47,876 nucleotides of DNA from JAJPHJ01 sp035622315 (lineage in GTDB: Bacteria; Vulcanimicrobiota; Vulcanimicrobiia; Eremiobacterales; Eremiobacteraceae): positions 1-47,876 of the forward strand of contig DASPVP010000036.1 of assembly GCA_035622315.1 (NCBI GenBank), written 5' to 3'. The notes beneath the pieces are model-generated. The model saw only the letters and a program-made list of their open reading frames with translations, did not search any database and had not been told where the DNA came from. Made by a program: the position numbers and the translations under genes. Of this stretch, positions 8,311 to 14,682 are shown piece after piece (the first letter of the stretch is position 1; each line of letters begins with the position of its first letter).

Positions 8311-8712
8311 TCAGGGCTTGAGCGAGGCTTCGAGCGCCGCGAACTTAGGAGCGAGCGCGGCGTACAGATCGTCGTAGCCGCCTGCGTTGTGCAACGCGTT
8401 CAGGACGGTGACGCCCATCTGCGCGGCCTGGCTCGCTTTTGCGTCATCGCCCAACCCGTGGAGCGCGACCGCCCCGATGTACGCGCTGTGCACGACTGAT
8501 GGATAACCGACCTTCGGATCGTCGCAGTTCTTCGCGTAGAGCGCCAGCTCGCCGGCCGACGTGCGCGCATCCGACCAGCGATGTTGGTCCAGATAGGCGT
8601 AGCCCTGGCGCGCAAGGATCTGCGCGTCCGACGCATTGCAGCTGTCTGCGCGCGCGGCGAGCGGCGCGACGAGTGCCGCGGCGAAAAAGAGCGTGAACAG
8701 GATCTGCTTCAT
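8311..8712 (-). CDS. Small secreted alpha-helical protein, unknown function
   Basis: A 133-residue product that I cannot assign to a named family. It opens with a clear signal peptide, MKQILFTLFFAAALVAPLAARA, with a likely cleavage before DSCNASDA. The mature part looks like two or three helical hairpins (ILARQGYAYLDQHRW, ASQAAQMGVTVLNAL) reminiscent of TPR-type packing, with two Cys (DSCNAS and KNCDDP) that could pair in the periplasm. A strong AGGAGAGG lies upstream of the ATG at 8712. It is separated from the coenzyme A genes by the hairpin at 8752-8788 and so is probably transcribed alone. Confidence 0.75.
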   Translation of the reverse strand: MKQILFTLFFAAALVAPLAARADSCNASDAQILARQGYAYLDQHRWSDARTSAGELALYAKNCDDPKVGYPSVVHSAYIGAVALHGLGDDAKASQAAQMGVTVLNALHNAGGYDDLYAALAPKFAALEASLKP

Positions 8713-8748
8713 GGGAGCACCTCTCCTAGAGGTATCGTGCGAGCCCTG

Positions 8749-8788
8749 AAAACACCTGAGGGGCGCACGCCGTGCGCCCCCCAGGTGT
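8749..8788 (-). terminator. Intrinsic terminator of the paaA-like/echA operon
   Basis: A long imperfect stem: ACACCTG (8752-8758) pairs with CAGGTGT (8782-8788), and after one mismatch GGGGCGCAC (8760-8768) pairs with GTGCGCCCC (8772-8780) around a 3-nt loop. Read on the minus strand it is followed by a short run of T. It sits directly after the stop of the enoyl-CoA hydratase gene. Confidence 0.7.
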
Positions 8789-8809
8789 GTCCTTGGACAA
8801 CGTCCGAGT

Positions 8810-9637
8810 TCACTCGTTGGCGAACTTCGCCATCCGCTTGTTCACGTACGCATCGAGGCCTTCTTTGGCATCTTTGCTCTGGAAGAGAAGCTGCTGCAGT
8901 TCGCGTTCGATCGCGAGCGCCTCGGAGAACGGGACCTCGCCGCCGGAAACCACCGACCGCTTGATGTTGCCCACCGCTTTCGCGGCTTTGTTCGGCGTCG
9001 TGAACTGCTTGGCGTAGGAGATGACCTCTTTGAGGAACGCCTCGCCGTTGCCGTCGTAGATGTCATTGACGAGGCCCAACTCCTGCGCTTCTTCGAAGGA
9101 AAACGTCCGGCCCGTCACCATCAGCTCGATCGCCTTGGCACGCCCGATCAGTCTCGTCATGCGCTGGGTACCACCAGTCCCGGGCAACACGCCGAGCGCG
9201 ACTTCAGGGAGACCGATCTTGCCTGCGTTGCGACGCGCCAAGCGGATGTCTGCCGCCATTGCGATCTCCAGGCCGCCGCCCACCGTATGCCCGTTCAGGG
9301 CCGCGATCACGAGCTTCGGCGTCTGCTCGAGCCGCGTGAGCGTCTCGTTGGCATGCAAGCAGAAGAAATATTTGAACGTGGGATCGACCTTCTGCAGCAT
9401 CCCGATGTTCGCGCCCGCGCAGAAGAACTTCTCGCCTTCGCCTGTCAGGATGATGACCTGCACTTCTTTGTCGAAGCGCGCTTTGAGGATGGCGTCATCG
9501 AGCGCGCGCATCATCTCATGCGTGTAGGTGTTTGCCGGCGGGTCGTCCAGCGTGATGATGGCGATGTGCTCGCCTTCCTTGCGGTACTTGACGAGCGCCG
9601 CGCGCTCTTCGGTTTCGTTCTCGACCTTGATGGCCAT
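8810..9637 (-). CDS. Enoyl-CoA hydratase/isomerase family protein
   Basis: A 275-residue crotonase-fold protein. The oxyanion-hole segment KFFCAGANIGML (about residues 70-81) and the GHTVGGGLEIAMAAD helix (116-130) are present. Both catalytic glutamates of true hydratases are in place: E124 in GGLEIA and E145 in GLPEVALGVLPG. It would hydrate a 2,3-unsaturated acyl-CoA to the 3-hydroxyacyl-CoA. GGAGGAA stands just before the ATG at 9637. It lies 53 bases downstream of the PaaA-like gene on the same strand, with a small hairpin repeat between them. Together with the 3-hydroxyacyl-CoA dehydrogenase nearby it could supply PaaF/PaaG-like and PaaH-like steps, but the exact substrate is not shown by the sequence. 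Confidence 0.9.
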   Translation of the reverse strand: MAIKVENETEERAALVKYRKEGEHIAIITLDDPPANTYTHEMMRALDDAILKARFDKEVQVIILTGEGEKFFCAGANIGMLQKVDPTFKYFFCLHANETLTRLEQTPKLVIAALNGHTVGGGLEIAMAADIRLARRNAGKIGLPEVALGVLPGTGGTQRMTRLIGRAKAIELMVTGRTFSFEEAQELGLVNDIYDGNGEAFLKEVISYAKQFTTPNKAAKAVGNIKRSVVSGGEVPFSEALAIERELQQLLFQSKDAKEGLDAYVNKRMAKFANE

Positions 9638-9651
9638 CTGGTTCCTCCGGG

Positions 9652-9675
9652 AAGGGGCGATTTCAATCGCCCCTT
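9652..9675. repeat. Intergenic hairpin, family B (GGGGCGATT stem)
   Basis: AAGGGGCGATT-TC-AATCGCCCCTT, a perfect 11-bp stem with a 2-nt loop, in the short gap between the PaaA-like and hydratase genes. It belongs to the same family as the hairpins near 13970, 14005, 29431 and 29461. Because it lies inside an operon it could attenuate transcription or stabilise the upstream message, but it has no T-run. Confidence 0.75.
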
Positions 9676-9690
9676 ACAGACTTGTGGGCG

Positions 9691-10803
9691 TCAGGCGGCG
9701 CGGGCTTCGACCCAGTCGCCACGCTTGAAGAGTTCGGCGAGCAGCTGCTCGTCTTCGTCGCTCGGGAGCACTTCGCGGAGATGCTCTTCGTATTGATCCG
9801 AATCCAGGATGCGTCCATCGACCGAATAGCGTTTGTCCGCGTATTGGCCGATCTGGCGGTTGAAGCGGATGTCCGCGACGTACAGCTTCTCTTCGCCGGG
9901 AATGGACGCGTTCACTTGGGAGACGAGCTTCGCGCACTCGTCATAGTATTGCCGCCGGGCGTAGTCGTTGAGCAGCTCGCGGTCCGCCTCGTTCTCTTCC
10001 CGGTCCTCTTCCGGACGGCCCTTGATGCCCCAGATGTACGCCCACACCGCGCTCGACGAGTGGTCGTTGCCGAACAGGTCGAGCGAGCCGGACAACCATT
10101 TGTTGTGGTATTTCTGCTGCACGTTCACCGGCACGACGTTCGCTTTGGCCACCCGTTTGAGCCCCGTCAGGCCGGTCCCGAGGTGGAACGACTCTTCTTT
10201 GAGCATCGGCCCCATGCTGCGCGAGAGCGGGGCGAAGCCGCTATGCGAGAGCATCTGCAACTGGAACTTGCCGTCGCGGTCCATGTAGTTCTGATACGCG
10301 AAGAGGTCGAGCCAGTGTTTGACCGGGTTGTTGAACGCGTTGAGCAGGCGCGTGCCTTGATCGGCGCGCCGTGTGAGCATCTTCTCGGCTTCGATGCGCC
10401 CGTCGTTACCGAAGTGATTGACGAGCAGGTGGCACATCTGGTAGCCGTGGCGCGTCTCTTCGATGAACACGCGCGCGATGGAGTAGAGGTCGTACTCCGA
10501 GGGAGCGTTGTGCAACAGCAGACGCTGCTGCTCGTTTGAGGCGAACTCCGTGTCCCCTTGATAGATGATCATGTTGAGGACCGCGTCGCGCATGCGCTGG
10601 TCTGGGATCTCCATGACCTTCTCCCACTTGCGCTGACCGGCGAACTCGCCGAACTCGATCTCGTCCGCGTGGAGGTCGCCATACTTGGCCTCGAGGTTGT
10701 ATACCCCGAGCACGCGCGTGAAGATCTCGGGGTCGACGTCCAGGTCCTGTTGCCACATGCGCATGATCTCGACCCAGTCGTCGAACGTCTTGATTCGTGC
10801 CAT
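9691..10803 (-). CDS. PaaA/BoxB-like diiron oxygenase component (orphan)
   Basis: A 370-residue protein of the phenylacetic acid catabolic (PaaA/PaaC, BoxB) ferritin-like family. Two ExxH metal-binding pairs are visible, E116-H119 in EETRHGYQM and E204-H207 in EESFHLG, on predicted long helices, as expected for a carboxylate-bridged diiron site. It is longer than typical PaaA (about 310-330 residues) and shorter than BoxB (about 470). In the known pathways these subunits epoxidise phenylacetyl-CoA or benzoyl-CoA using a reductase and O2. No PaaB, PaaC, PaaD, PaaE or BoxA gene is next to it. A PaaX-type regulator is divergent and a hydratase follows. GGAGG lies about 9 bases before the ATG. 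Family membership is clear; the substrate is open. Confidence 0.85.
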   Translation of the reverse strand: MARIKTFDDWVEIMRMWQQDLDVDPEIFTRVLGVYNLEAKYGDLHADEIEFGEFAGQRKWEKVMEIPDQRMRDAVLNMIIYQGDTEFASNEQQRLLLHNAPSEYDLYSIARVFIEETRHGYQMCHLLVNHFGNDGRIEAEKMLTRRADQGTRLLNAFNNPVKHWLDLFAYQNYMDRDGKFQLQMLSHSGFAPLSRSMGPMLKEESFHLGTGLTGLKRVAKANVVPVNVQQKYHNKWLSGSLDLFGNDHSSSAVWAYIWGIKGRPEEDREENEADRELLNDYARRQYYDECAKLVSQVNASIPGEEKLYVADIRFNRQIGQYADKRYSVDGRILDSDQYEEHLREVLPSDEDEQLLAELFKRGDWVEARAA

Positions 10804-10886
10804 CCAGGAGCCTCCGCAAATCTTGTGGTATTTTGGCTACGGTCGCCTCAAATTCGCCACATAATTCTAACAGGTCTGCTTCTGCC
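10804..10886. promoter_or_regulatory. Divergent promoter region between paaA-like gene and paaX-like regulator
   Basis: This 83-bp spacer must hold the promoters of both divergent genes if the regulator starts at the TTG at 10887. It contains an AT-rich patch (CACATAATTCTAACA, about 10857-10871) unlike the surrounding GC-rich sequence, and a loose pair TGTGG/CCACA. I see no convincing match to a known PaaX operator. Confidence 0.35.
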
Positions 10887-11756
10887 TTGCAACCCGCCGC
10901 TCTGACCAAACGCCCGCTCGCACTCGGCCGGCTCCGGCCGCGATCGATGCTTTTCACGCTATTCGGCGATTACGTCTACCCAGAAGGCGGTGAGATTGGG
11001 CTGGGAGGCCTGGTACGGGCCGGCCTCGCGCTCGACATGACGGAGACAGCCGTCCGCTCCGCGGTCGCCCGCCTAGCCCGCGAAGGTTGGCTGCGAGCCG
11101 AACGCCGGGGGCGCAGTTCGTTCTACCGCCTCTCGCAGGCTGGCCGTTCGCTCATCGAAGAGGGTACGCGCCGCATCTACAACCCAGACGGCCGGACCTG
11201 GGACGGATCGTGGTGTTTGCTCACTTATTCGATTCCAGAGCGCCAGCGTTCGCTGCGCGATCAGATGCGCAAGGAGCTTGCTTGGCTTGGTTTCGGCCAA
11301 CTTGTCTCGGGCGTCTATCTCGCGGCGCACGATCGCGGCGACGAAGTCCGCCGCTTGGCCAAGCGCGTCGGCGTGCAGGCGTTCGCGCGAACCTTTCTCG
11401 CGCGTTGCATCGGGGCGACGAACGATGCGCGTCTTGTGGAGGAGTGCTGGGATCTGCGTGCGGTCGGCCGCGCGTACGACACGTTCCTCCGCGCGTATGC
11501 GCCACGCTTCGCGCGCGACGCAACGCGAGCGCGCCGAGGGCGGCTTGACGATAAGGCTGCCTTCGTCTCGCGGTTCTTCTTGACGCACGATTTCCGGCGT
11601 TTTCCGTTCGTCGACCCGGATCTGCCGCAGCGGTTACTGCCGAAACGCTGGCCCGGCGTGCGCGCCCGACGGCTTTTCGAGCGCTATCACGCGATGCTCG
11701 GCGACGGGGCGCTGCGCTTTTTCTCGTCCTGCAGCCGCGCGAGCTCTTCCGGGTAG
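10887..11756 (+). CDS. PaaX family transcriptional regulator
   Basis: A 289-residue protein of PaaX type. The N-terminal winged helix reads SMLFTLFGDYVYPEGGEIGL, followed by ALDMTETAVRSAVARLAREGWL (the recognition region) and RRGRSSFYRLSQAG (the wing). The middle and C-terminal parts carry WDGSWCLLTYSIPE, LAWLGFGQLVSGVYLA and ECWDLRAVGRAYDTFL, all typical of PaaX. PaaX represses phenylacetate genes and is released by phenylacetyl-CoA. The frame is open to 10797, but that would overlap the divergent gene. TTG 10887 leaves the whole first helix intact, whereas ATG 10947 would cut into it. The 3' end overlaps the convergent dehydrogenase gene by 70 bases. It is most likely the regulator of the flanking acyl-CoA genes. 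Confidence 0.85.
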   Translation: MQPAALTKRPLALGRLRPRSMLFTLFGDYVYPEGGEIGLGGLVRAGLALDMTETAVRSAVARLAREGWLRAERRGRSSFYRLSQAGRSLIEEGTRRIYNPDGRTWDGSWCLLTYSIPERQRSLRDQMRKELAWLGFGQLVSGVYLAAHDRGDEVRRLAKRVGVQAFARTFLARCIGATNDARLVEECWDLRAVGRAYDTFLRAYAPRFARDATRARRGRLDDKAAFVSRFFLTHDFRRFPFVDPDLPQRLLPKRWPGVRARRLFERYHAMLGDGALRFFSSCSRASSSG

Positions 11757-12595
11757 TCGTACACGCCGCGTCCGACCTTCTTGCCCAGACGACCGGCTTT
11801 CACGTATTTTATCAGCAAGGGACAGGGGCGGAACTTTTCGCCGAGCGTCTTATGCAGATACTCGAGCACGTACAAGCGGGTGTCGAGGCCCACGAGGTCG
11901 ATCATCTCGAACGGGCCCATCGGGTGGTTCAAACCGAGCTTCATCGCCTTGTCGATATCGCGAGCCGATGCGACGCCTTCCATGAGCATGTAGAACGCCT
12001 CGTTGCCGATCATGGCGTTGATGCGGCTCGTCGCAAAGCCTGGTGCCTCGTTGACGAGCACGGTCTCCTTGCCGGAGCGGGCGGCCACCTCGTGCGCCAG
12101 CGCGACCGCACGATCGCTCGTCGCGAGACCTTTGACGATCTCGACGAGTTTCATCAGGTGCGGCGGGTTGAAGTAGTGCATGCCCACCACGCGCGATGGG
12201 TCTTTCACCGCCGCTGCGATCTCCGTGATCGAGAGGGCCGAGGTGTTGGTGGCGAAGATCGATTCCGGGGGGCAGAGCGCATCGAGACGGCTGAAGACTT
12301 CGTGCTTGAACCGCATCTCCTCAGGCACGGCCTCGATGATGAAAAACGCTTGTGCGGCGCCCTCGAGCGAGGACGATCCGCGAACGCGGGCGCGCGTCGC
12401 GCTCGCCGCTTCGGCGCTCACTTTGCCCCGCTCGACACCTTTGCGCAGATTCGCGTCGATCGTCGCAAGACCGCGCTCGATCGCAGCCGGCTGGACATCG
12501 ACGAGCACGACGTCATAGCCGCCTGAGGCGAGGCTGTGCGCGATGCCGTTCCCCATGACACCCGCGCCGATGACGGCCGCGGTCTGCGTGGCCAA
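11687..12595 (-). CDS. 3-hydroxyacyl-CoA (3-hydroxybutyryl-CoA) dehydrogenase
   Basis: A 302-residue protein, the normal length for single-function Hbd/PaaH enzymes. The NAD-binding GAGVMG is at residues 10-15. The catalytic dyad is visible as H140 in GMHYFNPPHLMKLVEIV and E152 in the same stretch. The C-terminal domain has GFATSRINAM and LGLNHPMGPFEMIDLVGLD. It oxidises 3-hydroxyacyl-CoA to 3-ketoacyl-CoA with NAD+. The start is a TTG at 12595: an in-frame TAA lies only two codons upstream and the next ATG falls inside the NAD motif, so this start is nearly forced. It follows the 112-residue gene in the same frame, separated by stop plus GGA. Either a butyryl-CoA-type or a PaaH-type role is possible. 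Confidence 0.9.
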   Translation of the reverse strand: MATQTAAVIGAGVMGNGIAHSLASGGYDVVLVDVQPAAIERGLATIDANLRKGVERGKVSAEAASATRARVRGSSSLEGAAQAFFIIEAVPEEMRFKHEVFSRLDALCPPESIFATNTSALSITEIAAAVKDPSRVVGMHYFNPPHLMKLVEIVKGLATSDRAVALAHEVAARSGKETVLVNEAPGFATSRINAMIGNEAFYMLMEGVASARDIDKAMKLGLNHPMGPFEMIDLVGLDTRLYVLEYLHKTLGEKFRPCPLLIKYVKAGRLGKKVGRGVYDYPEELARLQDEKKRSAPSPSIA

Positions 12596-12598
12596 TCC

Positions 12599-12937
12599 TT
12601 ATCCAGAGCCGCCCGAGCGCCGATGCATCGACTCCATGTTCCAGGCGAGCATGCCGACCTGGCGGATGGCTTTGACCAACCGGTCGAAGACGGGGTCGCG
12701 ATCGAGCGCGATGTTCGCGGCGCGCATGTCGTCGACGTAGCGGCTGAGCGTGGCGACTTGCTTCATCGTCTGCGCCCAACTCGCCACCGGTTGGGCTACC
12801 TGCGTGCCGCCGACGCGCGGCACGAGCGGCGGCGCGGGCGCTTCCGGATAGGCGATAGTGAATTCAAGCCGGGCGAGGGAATAGTCGGCTATGGCTCGGT
12901 TCAAACGCGAGATGCCGATGTGCAGCGGTCGTGACAC
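12599..12937 (-). CDS. Small helical protein of unknown function upstream of the dehydrogenase
   Basis: I do not recognise this 112-residue product. It has no signal peptide; it looks mostly helical, with a Pro-rich segment (PEAPAPPLVP, about residues 28-37) between an N-terminal helix (SRLNRAIADYSLARL) and a C-terminal helical pair (QTMKQVATLSRYVDDM and DRLVKAIRQVGMLAWNME). The GTG at 12937 is chosen because GAGGGGG lies directly upstream; an ATG at 12955 has no such site and approaches the divergent gene at 12968. It precedes the dehydrogenase gene by three bases in the same frame, so the two are surely co-transcribed. Coding status is inferred from that arrangement and from plausible amino acid composition. 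Confidence 0.5.
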   Translation of the reverse strand: MSRPLHIGISRLNRAIADYSLARLEFTIAYPEAPAPPLVPRVGGTQVAQPVASWAQTMKQVATLSRYVDDMRAANIALDRDPVFDRLVKAIRQVGMLAWNMESMHRRSGGSG

Positions 12938-12967
12938 GCTTCCCCCTCTTCGCATCGCGGTAGCGCG

Positions 12968-13447
12968 ATGAACGACGCTTCGCGCGATGGGCGGACCCCT
13001 CATGCAAAGGGTCGGCCGAGAATTTCTCGTCTCGGCATCGGCGACGCGGAGGCGCTCCTCGCTTTGCTGACCGGTCAGGACGTTTGGCCTCGGCCGCGCT
13101 CGGCGGATATCATCGAATTCCTAGGACGAAATGACGCTGCGACGTTTGGCCTGCGCGCAGCCGATGGGCTTCGTGGCGCCGTCAGCACTCTCGTCGAGGG
13201 GGCCGTGGCGCACGTCCTGTGGATAGCCTTCGACCCCGACACTGTAGCAGAGATGCGACTCGCGCTCGAGGAGCTTGCCGCATTTGCGAAAGCGAGCGGC
13301 TCCGCTATGCTATTCGCCCAGGTCGAGCAAGGTAGCGCGGCGCACAGGGCTCTGCTCGGTTGCGGCTTCGCGGAGGACTATGACGAACGCGAGGTCACCC
13401 GCGGGCGGCCTCGCATCCTGGTCGATCTGGTTCGAGCGCTCGGGTAG
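12968..13447 (+). CDS. GNAT-like N-acetyltransferase family protein
   Basis: A 159-residue protein whose order of elements resembles the GNAT fold. RISRLGIGDAEALLALL fits strand 1 and helix 1, and AHVLWIAFDPDT fits strand 4. The segment MRLALEELAAFAKASGSAML, with AAHRALLGCGFAEDYDE after it, fits the acetyl-CoA-binding helix followed by the typical GF turn. The pyrophosphate loop (R/Q-x-x-G-x-G/A) is not well preserved, so catalytic activity is uncertain. Substrates of GNAT proteins cannot be predicted from sequence. It diverges from the 112-residue gene with only 30 bases between starts and converges on msrB. Confidence 0.5.
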   Translation: MNDASRDGRTPHAKGRPRISRLGIGDAEALLALLTGQDVWPRPRSADIIEFLGRNDAATFGLRAADGLRGAVSTLVEGAVAHVLWIAFDPDTVAEMRLALEELAAFAKASGSAMLFAQVEQGSAAHRALLGCGFAEDYDEREVTRGRPRILVDLVRALG

Positions 13448-13456
13448 CGCGTGGAC

Positions 13457-13954
13457 CTAGGTCTTGGGGTGGAAAGCGAGCGCGACGCCGTTCATGCAGT
13501 AGCGCAAGCCCGTCGGCTTTGGTCCGTCATCAAAAACGTGTCCCAAGTGGCCGCCGCATCGGTGGCAGTGGACCTCGGTGCGCGTCTCACCGAAGAGCGA
13601 GTTGTCCACCGACGTTCCGACCGCGTCCGGTAGCGGCGCCCAAAAACTCGGCCATCCTGTACCGCTGTCGAACTTCGTCGCGGATGAGAACAGCGCCAGA
13701 TCGCAGCCGGCGCAGGAGTACGTTCCTGGCCTGCGCTCGTTCTCGAGCGGGCTGCTCCACGGAGGCTCCGTCCCTTGCTGGCGAAGCACCGCGTACTGCG
13801 CGGGCGTAAGGCGCTCGCGCCACTGCGCGTCGGTCAGCTGGAATTCGTATTGCGTCGTCTGTGCCACGGCGATCGATCGTCCCCCCATGAAGCGGTTGGC
13901 GAGCGCGAGCGCTCCAAGGGCGAGGCCGCCTCGTATGAGATCTTGTCGTGTCAT
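13457..13954 (-). CDS. msrB: Peptide-methionine (R)-S-oxide reductase, exported form
   Basis: A 165-residue MsrB. The catalytic Cys is in GLRYCMNGVAL near the C-terminus. Two zinc-binding CxxC pairs are present (YSCAGCDLALF and VHCHRCGGHLGHVFDDGP), as is the substrate segment FDSGTGWPSFW. The enzyme reduces methionine-R-sulfoxide in proteins. Unlike cytosolic MsrB it begins with a hydrophobic leader (LIRGGLALGALALANRFMGG, about residues 6-25) resembling a signal or anchor sequence, so the enzyme probably repairs envelope proteins. AGGAGA stands 4-5 bases before the ATG. The electron donor outside the cytoplasm is not evident in the neighbourhood. Confidence 0.93.
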   Translation of the reverse strand: MTRQDLIRGGLALGALALANRFMGGRSIAVAQTTQYEFQLTDAQWRERLTPAQYAVLRQQGTEPPWSSPLENERRPGTYSCAGCDLALFSSATKFDSGTGWPSFWAPLPDAVGTSVDNSLFGETRTEVHCHRCGGHLGHVFDDGPKPTGLRYCMNGVALAFHPKT

Positions 13955-13969
13955 CGCTCTCCTAGTTCT

Positions 13970-13988
13970 GGGCGACTTTCAGTCGCCC
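13970..13988. repeat. Intergenic hairpin, family B, first of a tandem pair
   Basis: GGGCGACT-TTC-AGTCGCCC, an 8-bp stem followed by CCTACAT. It lies just upstream of msrB (minus strand) and is followed 16 bases later by a near-identical hairpin. Confidence 0.75.
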
Positions 13989-14004
13989 CCTACATACAGG
14001 CGAT

Positions 14005-14025
14005 GGGGCGACTTGCAGTCGCCCC
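14005..14025. repeat. Intergenic hairpin, family B, second of a tandem pair
   Basis: GGGGCGACT-TGC-AGTCGCCCC, a 9-bp stem, again followed by CCTACAT. The pair fills the 164-bp gap between the FAD-protein gene and msrB, both on the minus strand. The loop base differs (TTC versus TGC) while the stems are the same, which points to duplication plus drift. Confidence 0.75.
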
Positions 14026-14118
14026 CTACATTTAGGTGTATAGCACCGGGTGTCTACATCTTAGTATACGGATGGGGCGGGCAAACGGTTTTCTCCCGCA
14101 GCCGGTGCGCGGGACGGT

Positions 14119-14682
14119 CTAGTGGTCGTGGTCCACGTAGTACTCGCCTCGCACGGTCTCGATGATACCGATGGCCACGATCGCACCATGACCTGCAGAG
14201 ACGATCGCTTGGCTCGGCAGTCCAGTGATCCGGCCGGTCGCATAGCAGCCGTCGACCGGAGTACGCCCGCGCTCGTCTGCGCTGACGAATCGATTGCCGT
14301 GTCCGCCGAGCGTCAGCCCCAAGGCGAGCGCGAGGTCGGTCCGCTTGTTGGACGCCAACACGAAATACTCGCAGACCCACTCGCGACCGCCTGCGTGAAC
14401 GGAGAAGCCGCTGTCCGCGCGGCTGACAGTCTCGACGTCGAGATCGAAGAGCTGTGCGCCGAAACGCTCGGCTTGACGTTTTCCCCGATCGAGCAACTCG
14501 GCGCCGCCGATCCCTTCTTCGAACCCGAGGTAGTTGTTGACGCGTTCCACGCGGCGCAGGCTGGATTCCGCGCGGTCGAAGACCGCCACGCGAAGCTTGG
14601 CACGCGCAAGGAAAATGGCGCACGACAGCCCAGCCGCGCCGCCGCCGACGATGAGGACATCGAAGCGCTCGCCCTCGCTCAC
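14119..14682 (-). CDS. Miniature thioredoxin-reductase-like FAD protein lacking the NADPH domain
   Basis: A 187-residue protein with the FAD half of the TrxR/pyridine nucleotide-disulfide family. It has DVLIVGGGAAGLSCAIFLAR (residues 8-27), NNYLGFEEGIGGAELLDR matching the substrate-side segment of TrxR, and the C-terminal FAD signature TPVDGCYATGRITG. The roughly 120-residue NADPH domain and the redox CxxC of a normal TrxR (compare trxB at 33733-34686, 317 residues) are absent. The FAD domain reads straight through from an ASNKRTD segment to the final FAD motif, so this is a compact form and not a visible truncation. The function is unknown. It is the last gene of a four-gene minus-strand operon and overlaps the DUF72 gene by 4 bases. 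Confidence 0.8.
   Translation of the reverse strand: MSEGERFDVLIVGGGAAGLSCAIFLARAKLRVAVFDRAESSLRRVERVNNYLGFEEGIGGAELLDRGKRQAERFGAQLFDLDVETVSRADSGFSVHAGGREWVCEYFVLASNKRTDLALALGLTLGGHGNRFVSADERGRTPVDGCYATGRITGLPSQAIVSAGHGAIVAIGIIETVRGEYYVDHDH

Noticed and set aside
8810..12595. A complete phenylacetate degradation operon
   Set aside because: Only PaaA-like, PaaX-like, hydratase and dehydrogenase genes are present; ligase, ring-cleavage and the other oxygenase subunits are absent from the window.
12938..13003. Longer N-terminus for the 112-residue protein
   Set aside because: Starts at 12955 or 13003 lack a ribosome-binding site, and the longer one would overlap the divergent GNAT-like gene.
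13970..14025. Tandem repeats as a CRISPR array
   Set aside because: Only two units with self-complementary stems and a 16-base gap; the other copies are scattered singly, there are no spacers of uniform length and no cas genes.
14119..14682. The 187-residue FAD protein as a broken trxB pseudogene
   Set aside because: Both FAD signatures are intact and in frame, there is no internal stop, and the gene is precisely coupled to its neighbours by ATGA overlaps.
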